Shown here: one piece after another, positions 7,913-16,115 of the stretch
Position numbering within the stretch: the first letter of the stretch is position 1
Layout of the letters: each line of letters opens with the position of its first letter
Assembly: GCA_041746735.1 (NCBI GenBank)
Contig: JBGTGP010000008.1
Span: forward strand, 65,463-129,462
Source of the DNA: Opimibacter sp041746735
GTDB lineage: Bacteria; Bacteroidota; Bacteroidia; Chitinophagales; Saprospiraceae
Direction: 5' to 3'
DNA length: 64,000 nt
The notes under the pieces: model-generated
The model's database searches: none
Told to the model about the DNA's origin: nothing
What the model saw: the letters and a program-made list of their open reading frames with translations, nothing else
Made by a program: the position numbers and the translations under genes

Positions 7913-10357
7913 ATGACCCTTTCCCTGTCTTGGCTTCTGGAATATCTGAAAGTCAATATGACGCCAGAGCAGATCAGTGACGCCCTGACTTCTCTTGGAC
8001 TTGAAGTCGAGAAGATGGAAACCCGTGAGTCCATTAAAGGAGGGCTCACAGGAGTCGTGGCTGGAAAAGTGTTGACCTGTGTCAAACATCCCGATGCCGA
8101 CCGCCTATCTATCACCACCGTAGATGTAGGGGGTGAACGACCCTCCTCGATTGTATGTGGAGCTCATAATATCGCCAGTGGCCAAATGGTTTGGGTCGCG
8201 TTGCCGGATACCGTTTTGTATGATGCAGCAGGACAGCCGTGGACGATCAAGGTCTCGAAAATCAGAGGACAACTGAGTGAAGGTATGATCTGTGCTGAAG
8301 ATGAGTTGGGTCTGGGCCCCGACCATGATGGCATCATTGTTTTGCCGGAAGATGTGCCTATCGGGACACGGGCAAGTAATTATTATCAGATCACTACCGA
8401 CACCCTTTTTGAGATTGGGCTGACACCCAACCGGTCCGACGCGACTTCAGTCATCGGTGTGGCAGATGATCTCGCTGCTTTCCTGAGTGTACAGCAGGAC
8501 ATGTACCATCATGTCATCTGGCCTTCGATACCTGAAATTCCTTTACCCACGACCTCCAAACCTTTTTCGATCACGGTTAAAAATAATATAGCCTGCCCCC
8601 GATACTCGGGCGTACTGATCGGCGGATTGAAGATCGGTCCGTCTCCGGAGTGGATCCGGAATCGGTTGCAGGCTATCGGTGTCAAGAGTATCAATAACGT
8701 GGTGGATATCACGAATTTTGTTTTGCACGAAATGGGTCAGCCCTTGCACGCATTTGATGCCGGTAAAATTTCGGGGGATGAGATCATCGTCGAAACGAAA
8801 CCAGCCGGCACGCCTTTCCTGGCGTTGGATCAGCAGTCCTATGTCCTTCATGAACAAGATCTGATGATCTGTGATGGTACAGGGCAGCCCATGTGTATCG
8901 GCGGTGTCTATGGCGGATTGAATTCCGGTGTGACTGAAATGACGGATACGATTTTTCTGGAATCTGCGCACTTCAATGCATCCTGGATTCGCCGTTCCAG
9001 TATGCGCCACAACCTGCGCACCGATGCGGCCAGACGTTTTGAAAAGGGCACTGACCCCAATCTGACACTCGCAGCCTTGGCCCGGGCTGTTGATCTGTTG
9101 ACAACCTATGCCGGTGGCACAGTGATCTCTCAGGTGTTTGATCACTACCCCGTGCCGGTTCAACGGCCACAAATCTTGCTACGCAGACAAGTTCTGGCGG
9201 AGAAAACCGGAGTCGATTTTACCCGCGATCAGGTCGAAAGGATATTGGAAGCGCTCAACATGACCTACTCGTCTACCGGGGAAGATGGATGGACGGTATC
9301 CGTGCCGACCAACAAAGCGGATGTCCTGCGGGAGATCGATGTGATCGAGGAAATAATCCGGGTGTATGGAATAGATCGTATCCCGGTACCGGCACGAATG
9401 CAGGCCGCGATTGCAGTGGAGTCACGATGGAGTGCCCACCGGATGCGAAGGATGCTGGGGCAGTATCTGGTGTCCAATGGGTACTGTGAGATGATGAATA
9501 TGTCCATGACACAGCCGATGTTTTACCAAGATTTTGAATGGATGGACCCGGCCCAGTACGTGACGATTCACAATACCTCCAATGAATCACTGAATCTCCT
9601 TCGTCCGGAGATGATCGTTCCAGTGTTGGAGACGATACGACGTAATATCAACCGGCGACAGGAAAGTCTGAGGCTGTTTGAGTTTGGGAAGTCCTACAGG
9701 CAAATAAAAGAGATGCCGGAGGAGACCGAACATCTGGTATTGGCGATGACGGGACATGCACGGGATGCCGGATGGCAGACAGGTGAAGCGATCAATTCTG
9801 ATTTCTTTTCTATTAAAGCGGTAGTGCATGCCGTGCTCGGACGACTGGGGATCAGCAACTATAAGGAAGTTGTACTGATGGACGTTTCCGAATGGGCGTA
9901 TGGTCTGGAGTATACGGTGGGTCCACTGACGTTGGTGCGCTTTGGAAAGGTAGCTACTCAAGTGTGTCATCGAATGGATATCCGACAAGACGTGTTTGTT
10001 GCTGATTTTATGCTCGATACACTGATAGGAATAGCCAGCCGTTCCGTGACGATTTATGAAGAACTCAATCGTTATCCTGCTGTCGAGCGGGATCTTGCTA
10101 TTGTAGTGGCGGATACAACCGCGTTTAAAACCGTACGCCATATCGTTGAGGAAGCAGGGGCACCCTGGCTTATGCGAATGGACGTTTTTGATCTGTATAA
10201 AAATCCGGACCACCTGGGTGCAGGGAAGATGAGTATCGCACTGCGTTTTACCATTGAAAATAAAGAAGCAACCTTATCCGATAAAGAAATTGATCAGTGG
10301 TTTAGCCGGATGCAAAGAGCGCTTATCAGTGGGGTAGGGGCGGAGATCAGACGGTAG
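7913..10357 (+). CDS. pheT: Phenylalanine-tRNA ligase beta subunit
   Basis: Beta subunit of the tetrameric (alpha-beta)2 phenylalanyl-tRNA synthetase. At 814 residues it is the full bacterial long form. In order: an N-terminal helix-turn region (LSWLLEYLKVNMTPEQISDALTSLGLEVE), the tRNA-binding OB fold (VVAGKVLTCVKHPDADRLSITTVDVG), the B3/B4 editing domain, the B5 domain, the core catalytic-like domain (NTSNESLNLLRPEM), and the C-terminal FDX-ACB anticodon-binding domain (YEELNRYPAVERDLAIVV...). The alpha subunit pheS is not adjacent, as is common in Bacteroidota. It heads a run of co-directional genes (coiled-coil protein, zapA, rny). Confidence 0.97.
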   Translation: MTLSLSWLLEYLKVNMTPEQISDALTSLGLEVEKMETRESIKGGLTGVVAGKVLTCVKHPDADRLSITTVDVGGERPSSIVCGAHNIASGQMVWVALPDTVLYDAAGQPWTIKVSKIRGQLSEGMICAEDELGLGPDHDGIIVLPEDVPIGTRASNYYQITTDTLFEIGLTPNRSDATSVIGVADDLAAFLSVQQDMYHHVIWPSIPEIPLPTTSKPFSITVKNNIACPRYSGVLIGGLKIGPSPEWIRNRLQAIGVKSINNVVDITNFVLHEMGQPLHAFDAGKISGDEIIVETKPAGTPFLALDQQSYVLHEQDLMICDGTGQPMCIGGVYGGLNSGVTEMTDTIFLESAHFNASWIRRSSMRHNLRTDAARRFEKGTDPNLTLAALARAVDLLTTYAGGTVISQVFDHYPVPVQRPQILLRRQVLAEKTGVDFTRDQVERILEALNMTYSSTGEDGWTVSVPTNKADVLREIDVIEEIIRVYGIDRIPVPARMQAAIAVESRWSAHRMRRMLGQYLVSNGYCEMMNMSMTQPMFYQDFEWMDPAQYVTIHNTSNESLNLLRPEMIVPVLETIRRNINRRQESLRLFEFGKSYRQIKEMPEETEHLVLAMTGHARDAGWQTGEAINSDFFSIKAVVHAVLGRLGISNYKEVVLMDVSEWAYGLEYTVGPLTLVRFGKVATQVCHRMDIRQDVFVADFMLDTLIGIASRSVTIYEELNRYPAVERDLAIVVADTTAFKTVRHIVEEAGAPWLMRMDVFDLYKNPDHLGAGKMSIALRFTIENKEATLSDKEIDQWFSRMQRALISGVGAEIRR

Positions 10358-10619
10358 CCATTGTTCTTTTAGGTCAATGAGGTCTATGGATCAAAATCTA
10401 GTTGACATCCGGACTTGTGAAACGGGGAGGATGGGGCCAGGCCAGCTTTGAGTCATAAAGGTGGACTGAATGGTCAGGAGGAATCTTCAGGTCAGAAGGG
10501 TTTGAATTCGGGGTTTTTGGATCAAAATGTATATATTATTAGCACAAAATCAATAAGTTATACATTTGATTTTAATAAAATCCTTGGATTCCCTACATTC
10601 GCATTATATTTATCGAATC
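10358..10619 (+). other. 262-bp gap without a recognisable gene
   Basis: Between pheT and the coiled-coil gene. GGATCAAAAT occurs twice, near 10388 and near 10519. The last 100 bp are AT-rich and probably hold the promoter of the coiled-coil/zapA/rny genes: TACATTCG at 10594-10601 is one base from the -7 consensus. I see no tRNA or 6S RNA fold here. Confidence 0.5.
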
Positions 10620-10931
10620 ATGTATCATCCCGGTGAATTAATAGAGGATATACAAAAGCGCCTGGACCGTTTGGTTTTGGCGTACCGAACCCTTTTAGAA
10701 ACAAATAAAAAATTAGAAACTGAAAATAAAACTTTGACCGAGAGCCTGAAAGAGGCTTTACAACAACAGGAAACGCTAAGTAAACGATTGGACACCATTC
10801 GCCAGGAGACATTGAAAGACACCAAAAGTATCGATCAGTGGAAAGTGGAGACTCGCAAAGAGGTCCGGGGGTTGATGAAAGAGGTGGAGAAATGTATTCC
10901 GCAGGTCGAATCTTTACTGGAACACAAATAA
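10620..10931 (+). CDS. Small coiled-coil protein upstream of zapA
   Basis: A 103-residue cytosolic protein that is almost entirely coiled coil: residues ~8-70 are Leu/Lys/Glu/Gln-rich heptads (RTLLETNKKLETENKTLTESL, EALQQQETLSKRLDTIRQE). I chose the ATG at 10620 (MYHPGELIEDIQKRLDR) rather than an upstream in-frame ATG at 10566, because the longer version only adds an unconserved-looking IRIMYHP-type leader. It lies 3 bp ahead of zapA, and a short coiled-coil gene in this position is frequent in Bacteroidota; a ZapB-like partner role in division is inference. No enzymatic motif is visible. Confidence 0.8.
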   Translation: MYHPGELIEDIQKRLDRLVLAYRTLLETNKKLETENKTLTESLKEALQQQETLSKRLDTIRQETLKDTKSIDQWKVETRKEVRGLMKEVEKCIPQVESLLEHK

Positions 10932-10934
10932 AGC

Positions 10935-11234
10935 ATGCATCGCATAGAAGCCAATATCGCCGGTACCACCATCCCGCTAAAAGTCACGGCGGAAGAAGAG
11001 GTATTCGTGCTGAAAGCGATAGAGGAGATCAATACCCGGATCAAACAGTATCAACGGGAGTTCATTCAAAAGGATCTTCAACATTGTGTGCTGATGGCGC
11101 TGCTGACGTATGCGGTCGACTATCATAAGGTTCAGGATAAGATCATTGATGATCCGGCCTGGAATGCCTTAGTCGACATCCAAAACCAGTTACAGGTTGT
11201 GGAAGCGCAAACCACGGCGGAGTCCGTCAACTGA
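10935..11234 (+). CDS. zapA: Cell division protein ZapA
   Basis: A 99-residue ZapA-family protein, which cross-links FtsZ protofilaments at the division ring. The N-terminal strand pattern (RIEANIAGTTIPLKVTAEEEVFVLKAIEEINTRI) is the ZapA globular head, with a conserved-type Leu/Lys-Ala segment; the C-terminal half is helical (coiled-coil dimerisation). It follows a small coiled-coil gene by 3 bp and precedes rny, the usual Bacteroidota order. Length is close to the family norm (about 95-110). Confidence 0.88.
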   Translation: MHRIEANIAGTTIPLKVTAEEEVFVLKAIEEINTRIKQYQREFIQKDLQHCVLMALLTYAVDYHKVQDKIIDDPAWNALVDIQNQLQVVEAQTTAESVN

Positions 11235-11302
11235 GTTTTCCTGTTCTCCTTTTTCAGGTGATGGTCGCAAACCATATTGTTGACCTATAACCTAACATTG
11301 AA

Positions 11303-12964
11303 ATGAACGCAACTATATTGGCCGCCGTATTAGGCGTGGCAGGACTTCTGATCGGGTATCTTTTAGCCACATTTATGCTTCGCGGTGGTAAGAAGAGGAT
11401 CCTCGAAGAAAGCAATCAGAAGGCCGACCTGGCCATTCAGGAAGCCCGACTTACCGCCAAACGTATCTCGGATGAGGCTGAAACGAAAGCCGAGAAAATC
11501 CTGGCACAGGCCGAAGCCAAGCACGAGAATATCAAGAACCGGAAAATCCAGGAAGCCAAGGAAAAGTACGGTAAGTTGAAAGCCCAGTTTGAAACCGAAA
11601 AAGCGCAGCATAAGCTGGACCTGAAGGACCGCGAAGTTGATGTGGTCAATAAAGAAAACGAACTCAAAGCGAAACAAGAAGGGATTAACGCAAAAGCGGA
11701 GGCACTGGAAATACGCGAGTCCGAGATCAGGTCGATCAAAGAGAATCTTGAAAAGCAGTTGAAGGTCGTTTCAAAGCGAAAGGAAGAGCTGGATCACTCT
11801 ACTGAGAAAATTATCCGGGAGTTGGAGACGATTGCCCGTCTGACTGAATCCCAGGCTAAAGAACAGCTCATAGAGGCCATTCGGGTCAAGGCTGAAGGGG
11901 AAGCTATGGCGGTTGAAAAAGAAGCTGTCGCCAATGCCAAAGCCAATGCAGCCCGCGAAGCCAAGAAAATTGTGATCCAGACCATTCAACGTATGTGTGC
12001 TGAGTACACCATCGAAAATACGGTCTCTGTTTTCAATCTGGACTCTGACGATATCAAGGGTCAGATCATCGGCCGGGAAGGCCGTAACATCCGTGCCCTT
12101 GAAGCGGCTACCGGTGCTGAGATAGTCGTGGATGATACGCCTGAAGCGATTGTCATCTCCAGTTTTGACCCCATCCGGCGCGAGATCTGCCGGATCGCCC
12201 TCAAACGACTGGTGGCCGATGGAAGAATACATCCGGCGCGCATCGAAGAAGTGGTGGCCAAAGTTAAGAAACAGATGGATGAGCAGATTGTCGAGATCGG
12301 TGAGCGGACCGTTATCGACCTGGATATCCATGGTCTCAATCCGTATCTCATCAAGATGGTGGGCCGGATGCGCTTTCGATCCTCCTATGGACAGAATCTG
12401 CTCAAGCACAGTATGGAGACCGCCAATCTGTGTGCTGTCATGGCCGCCGAATTGGGTCTCAATCCCAAGCAGGTCAAACTGGCCAAACGCGCAGGTTTGC
12501 TGCATGACATAGGTAAGGTCACCGAAGAAGAATCAGAAATGTCACATGCGATCCTGGGGATGCAGATCTGCGAAAAGCATGGGGAGCAACCCTTCGTCTG
12601 CAATGCTGTCGGCGCCCATCATGATGAGATCGAGATGACCAATATTATTTCGCCGATCGTACAGGCGTGTGACGCGATCAGTGGTGCTCGTCCGGGAGCC
12701 CGTCGAGAGATCCTGGAGAGCTATCTCAAGCGGATAGGGGATCTCGAAGATCTGGCTATGGGCTTTGATGGCGTGCAGAAAGCGTATGCCCTACAGGCCG
12801 GCAGGGAACTGCGGGTGATCGTTGAAAGCGATAAAGTTTCAGATGAGTTTGTGGATGATCTCTCCTTCATGATCTCCCAAAAGATCCAGAATGAGATGCA
12901 ATATCCGGGCCAGGTGAAAGTGACGGTCATTCGGGAAAAACGGGCCATCGCTTACGCAAGATAG
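11303..12964 (+). CDS. rny: Ribonuclease Y
   Basis: Membrane-anchored endoribonuclease that initiates mRNA decay. The 553-residue protein has an N-terminal transmembrane helix (about 3-25, AAVLGVAGLLIGYLLATFML), then a long charged coiled coil to about residue 200, a KH RNA-binding domain with GQIIGREGRN near 252-261, and a metal-dependent HD domain. The HD signature consists of LKHSMETANL (His near 368) and LLHDIGK (His-Asp near 401). The start ATG is 68 bp after the zapA stop. Length and architecture match the family (about 520 residues) closely. Confidence 0.96.
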   Translation: MNATILAAVLGVAGLLIGYLLATFMLRGGKKRILEESNQKADLAIQEARLTAKRISDEAETKAEKILAQAEAKHENIKNRKIQEAKEKYGKLKAQFETEKAQHKLDLKDREVDVVNKENELKAKQEGINAKAEALEIRESEIRSIKENLEKQLKVVSKRKEELDHSTEKIIRELETIARLTESQAKEQLIEAIRVKAEGEAMAVEKEAVANAKANAAREAKKIVIQTIQRMCAEYTIENTVSVFNLDSDDIKGQIIGREGRNIRALEAATGAEIVVDDTPEAIVISSFDPIRREICRIALKRLVADGRIHPARIEEVVAKVKKQMDEQIVEIGERTVIDLDIHGLNPYLIKMVGRMRFRSSYGQNLLKHSMETANLCAVMAAELGLNPKQVKLAKRAGLLHDIGKVTEEESEMSHAILGMQICEKHGEQPFVCNAVGAHHDEIEMTNIISPIVQACDAISGARPGARREILESYLKRIGDLEDLAMGFDGVQKAYALQAGRELRVIVESDKVSDEFVDDLSFMISQKIQNEMQYPGQVKVTVIREKRAIAYAR

Positions 12965-13048
12965 ACTTGGGTGAGGTCCGATAACAGATGTTTGTTGTAC
13001 AGGTAAAAAACTTTTGAGGGGTATATAGGCTACACAGTCACTTCTTCT

Positions 13049-13056
13049 TACCTTTG
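13049..13056 (+). promoter_or_regulatory. -7 promoter element of the atpB operon
   Basis: TACCTTTG is an exact TAnnTTTG match, 28 bp before the atpB start in the 120-bp rny-atpB gap. I see no good -33 TTTG at the usual spacing; the nearest is 32 bp upstream. Confidence 0.45.
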
Positions 13057-13084
13057 CGCCTGATTTGAAGAATACCTCCTGCAA

Positions 13085-14419
13085 ATGAAGGATTTACGAA
13101 GTCTGGTAGCCCTTTTTTCCCTGATTCCGGTGCTCGTCCTGATGGTCGTTCTGCCGGGCTCCACTCATGCTCAGGAGCATCCCCAGCAACCGACTCACGC
13201 AGATACGACCGATACCCACAGCGATGCCGCTCATCATGCTGATGATGCGCACGCCCACGCGCATATCTGTCATTTTCATGGTGAAGTGATTGAAAATGAG
13301 TATGATGCTACCTCTACTGCATTTCATCACATTGCCGATGCCAATGTATACAGCATAGGGTCTTTTAATTTTCCTCTTCCATGTATCTTATATGCGAAAG
13401 GCCATGGCTGGGACATCTTTTCCTCTTCCCGGTTTGCGTTTGATTTTTTTGGCCATGGTGAGGGGCGTAAGGCTTATAACCGATATGTTCTGGATGCAGG
13501 TGCGGTCAAGCGAATTGCGGATGAATCATTCCCTATGGGAGAGGTGACTCTGGAAGGATTTCTTCACGAGACCACAATGGTGGAGGGTAAAAAGAAAATT
13601 AACTCCTATGTATGCTCCAATGGGCACCAGTATCTCCTGGAATCCCAAAGTACAGCGGATGGGGGTCTTTTCGGCGGCGGTATAACGTCCTTCTATGACT
13701 TTTCCCTGACGAAGAATGTTGTTTCCATGATGCTGATCTCGCTCTTGCTCGCCTGGGCATTTTTCGGCATAGCACGTGCCTACAAGAGAAGAGACAGTAT
13801 GGCACCGAAGGGTTTGCAGTCCTTTGTAGAACCTATTTTTCTTTTCATTCAGGATGAGGTGGCCAAGCCCTTTCTCGGACCGAAATGGGAGATATTTTTA
13901 CCATTCCTCCTCAGCTTGTTTTTCTTTATCCTGGGACTGAATCTCTTTGGGCAGATTCCCATTTTCGGCGGTAGTAATGTAACCGGAAATCTGGCTGTAA
14001 CGGCAGTCCTGGCGCTGATCACATTTGTGGTAGTGACCATCAATGGGAACAAGCAGTACTGGGGCCATATCCTCTGGATGCCGGGTGTACCAGCGCTCAT
14101 CAAAGTGATTATCCTGACACCGGTAGAAATCCTGGGAATGTTTATCAAGCCTTTTACCCTGATGCTGCGACTTTTTGCCAACATTACAGCAGGTCACATC
14201 GTCGTCATGTCGTTTGTCGGACTGATCTTCATTTTTGGAAAAATGGGCAACAGTCTGGGCGGTGCTGTCGGTGGGGCAATCGTGTCTATCCCTCTGACCA
14301 TTTTCATTATGGCTATCGAATTACTGGTCGCGTTTATTCAGGCCTATGTATTTACCCTGCTGACCGCTTCCTATATCGGTGCGGCCACAGAAGAACATCA
14401 TCACACCGAAAAACATTAA
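13085..14419 (+). CDS. atpB: ATP synthase F0 subunit a
   Basis: Forms the ion half-channels beside the c-ring of the F-type ATP synthase. The C-terminal ~250 residues are the classical subunit a, with five to six hydrophobic helices and the essential arginine in MLRLFANITAGH (around Arg362). At 444 residues it is far longer than the ~250-270 of model enzymes: the first ~25 residues form a cleavable-looking signal peptide (LMVVLPGSTHAQ), followed by a His/Asp/Ala-rich stretch to ~65 and a ~130-residue extracytoplasmic domain before the first canonical helix. Such extensions are typical of Bacteroidota. First gene of the main atp operon; no atpI homologue is visible upstream. Confidence 0.95.
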   Translation: MKDLRSLVALFSLIPVLVLMVVLPGSTHAQEHPQQPTHADTTDTHSDAAHHADDAHAHAHICHFHGEVIENEYDATSTAFHHIADANVYSIGSFNFPLPCILYAKGHGWDIFSSSRFAFDFFGHGEGRKAYNRYVLDAGAVKRIADESFPMGEVTLEGFLHETTMVEGKKKINSYVCSNGHQYLLESQSTADGGLFGGGITSFYDFSLTKNVVSMMLISLLLAWAFFGIARAYKRRDSMAPKGLQSFVEPIFLFIQDEVAKPFLGPKWEIFLPFLLSLFFFILGLNLFGQIPIFGGSNVTGNLAVTAVLALITFVVVTINGNKQYWGHILWMPGVPALIKVIILTPVEILGMFIKPFTLMLRLFANITAGHIVVMSFVGLIFIFGKMGNSLGGAVGGAIVSIPLTIFIMAIELLVAFIQAYVFTLLTASYIGAATEEHHHTEKH

Positions 14420-14579
14420 GAGAAAAACATACTGTGATATCTTTTTTCCAAAAAAGAAACCTATAGCAGCAAGAGAATATCAACATCCAAACGAAGCAAC
14501 TTCCTGGTGAAAATAAATGAATTGAAACTCCTATAAACACAAAAACAAACATCATTAACTCATTTAATACTTTTTTATC
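14420..14579 (+). other. 160-bp leader before atpE
   Basis: An AT-rich, largely C/A-rich unstructured stretch with no gene. The c subunit is needed in about tenfold excess over subunit a, so a long A-rich, poorly structured leader may boost atpE translation (inference by analogy with the enterobacterial atpE leader). A weak A/T hairpin (TTTTTTCC-AAAAAAG) lies near 14445-14459. Confidence 0.35.
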
Positions 14580-14786
14580 ATGACAGGTTCTATCGCAGCA
14601 ATAGGTATGGGATTGGCGGCTATCGGCGCTGGTATCGGCGTAGGTTCTATCGGGGGTAAAGCTATGGAAGCCATAGCGCGTCAACCGGAAGCACTGGGGG
14701 ATATCCGGGCCAACATGATCCTCACGGCAGCCCTTGTAGAAGGTGCGGCCCTGATTGCGATCATCGTGTCTTTCCTCGTTGCCTGA
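14580..14786 (+). CDS. atpE: ATP synthase F0 subunit c
   Basis: The proteolipid of the rotor ring: 68 residues as two hydrophobic helices joined by the polar loop ARQPEALGDIR (family: A-R-Q-P-E). The ion-binding carboxylate is Glu54 in ALVEGAAL on helix 2. The position that is Gln in sodium-binding rings (GVGQG) is Val here (GIGVGS), and Glu54 is followed by Gly rather than Ser/Thr. The ring is therefore more likely proton- than sodium-coupled (inference from known Na+ signatures). Confidence 0.95.
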   Translation: MTGSIAAIGMGLAAIGAGIGVGSIGGKAMEAIARQPEALGDIRANMILTAALVEGAALIAIIVSFLVA

Positions 14787-14899
14787 TGTCGTAAACGAAC
14801 GATACCGGATGCCCTGCGATTGGCCGGGCGTCCGGTTATCTTGAACATTCAATTTCAATGATCCGGACTGAACAATCCGGAGTACAGAAACATCATCAT

Positions 14900-15418
14900 A
14901 TGGAACTCTTTTTCCTTGCAGAATTTACAGTCGCACGTCCCGGCATCGGACTCCTCTTCTGGACGTTTTTAATCTTTGTCCTCTTTTGGGTGATGGTAGG
15001 AAAATTTGCTTTCCGGCCCATCAAGGATGCGTTGAAAAAACGAGAGGAAGACATACAGTCTGCTCTGGATGAAGCCAGAAGGGCCAAGGAAGAAATGGCC
15101 AAACTGAGCAACGACAATCAACGCCTTCTCAATGAAGCCCGCGAGGAAAGGGCCAAATTGCTTCGTGAAGCCAAAGGTATCGGTGACAAGCTGATTCAGG
15201 AAGCCCGTGACAAAGCCAAAATCGAAGCCCAGAAAATCGTCACGGATGCCCGCCAGGAAATCGAAAATCAAAAGAATAAAGCCATCATAGAAGTCAAAAA
15301 CCAGGTGGGCCAGATGTCTATTGATATAGCTGAAAAATTGATCCGTCAGCAAATGGGACAGACAGCCGAACAAAAAACACTTGTGGATAAATTAGTTAAT
15401 GAGATCAAGTTGAGTTAA
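14900..15418 (+). CDS. atpF: ATP synthase F0 subunit b
   Basis: Peripheral stalk subunit of 172 residues. One N-terminal membrane helix (about 14-35, GIGLLFWTFLIFVLFWVMVGKFAF) is followed by FRPIKDALKKREEDI and a long, highly charged coiled coil that binds the delta subunit. I start it at the ATG at 14900 (MELFFLAEFTVARPG), which places the membrane helix at the usual distance from the N-terminus; an in-frame ATG at 14858 would add 14 residues not typical of the family. Lies between atpE and atpH in the usual order. Confidence 0.94.
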   Translation: MELFFLAEFTVARPGIGLLFWTFLIFVLFWVMVGKFAFRPIKDALKKREEDIQSALDEARRAKEEMAKLSNDNQRLLNEAREERAKLLREAKGIGDKLIQEARDKAKIEAQKIVTDARQEIENQKNKAIIEVKNQVGQMSIDIAEKLIRQQMGQTAEQKTLVDKLVNEIKLS

Positions 15419-15508
15419 TCTATAAGGTTGTCTCCATGGAGTACATCGCCTCATGTGTCGCAGCCTGATATTGGAATCGTTTCAGCCATTTATAATTAGT
15501 ACCTGATC

Positions 15509-16069
15509 ATGTCAACTTACCGGATAGCCTCCAGATACGCCAAATCCCTGATTGACCTGGCTATTGAGCAGGGTAAGCTGGATCGTATCATGGAGGATAT
15601 GACCTACCTTGCTGAGGTGGCGAAACTTCGGGATGTCGAGATGCTCCTCAAGAGTCCGATCATCAACGCGGATAAGAAAGGAAAGGTATTGGAAGCGGTT
15701 TTTGCCGGCAAAGTGGATCCATTGACGCAGGCTTTTATGGGCATCATTCTGCGGAAAGGCAGAGAAGCCCAACTACCGGATATCGCACGCGAGGTCATCC
15801 GACAATTCCGGTTGATCAAAGGTATATCCATCGTGAATGTCGTCTCCGCTGAACCGCTTTCAACCGAAGCCCTTGAGACCATTAAACGTAAGCTCATAGA
15901 CAGTAAACTCACGGAAGGTCAAATTGAGTTTACCACCGGAGTCAATCCGGATCTCATCGGAGGATTTGTCATCACCTTTGAAGACAAACTCTATGATGCG
16001 AGTATTAAGCATCAGTTGGATCAACTGCGCAAATCATTTACGTCCAAAGATTACCAGAAGGCAATTTAA
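15509..16069 (+). CDS. atpH: ATP synthase F1 subunit delta
   Basis: A 186-residue delta subunit (OSCP), which joins the peripheral stalk to the top of the F1 head. The N-terminal helical domain begins STYRIASRYAKSLIDLAIEQGKLD. The C-terminal region carries the family signature GGFVITFEDKLYDASIKHQLDQLRKSF (about 151-177). Complete, 90 bp after atpF and 46 bp before atpA. Confidence 0.95.
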   Translation: MSTYRIASRYAKSLIDLAIEQGKLDRIMEDMTYLAEVAKLRDVEMLLKSPIINADKKGKVLEAVFAGKVDPLTQAFMGIILRKGREAQLPDIAREVIRQFRLIKGISIVNVVSAEPLSTEALETIKRKLIDSKLTEGQIEFTTGVNPDLIGGFVITFEDKLYDASIKHQLDQLRKSFTSKDYQKAI

Positions 16070-16115
16070 TAGAGCAGCATACACTTATAACGAACAACAT
16101 TAAATACGCATAAAC

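Noticed and set aside
10358..10619. tRNA or 6S RNA in the gap before the zapA cluster
   Set aside because: 6S RNA often lies near zapA in other phyla, but I find no cloverleaf, no long bulged hairpin and no CCA end here.
10448..10636. 62-codon frame in the pheT to coiled-coil gap
   Set aside because: No protein-like features; it overlaps the start of the real gene and the probable promoter.
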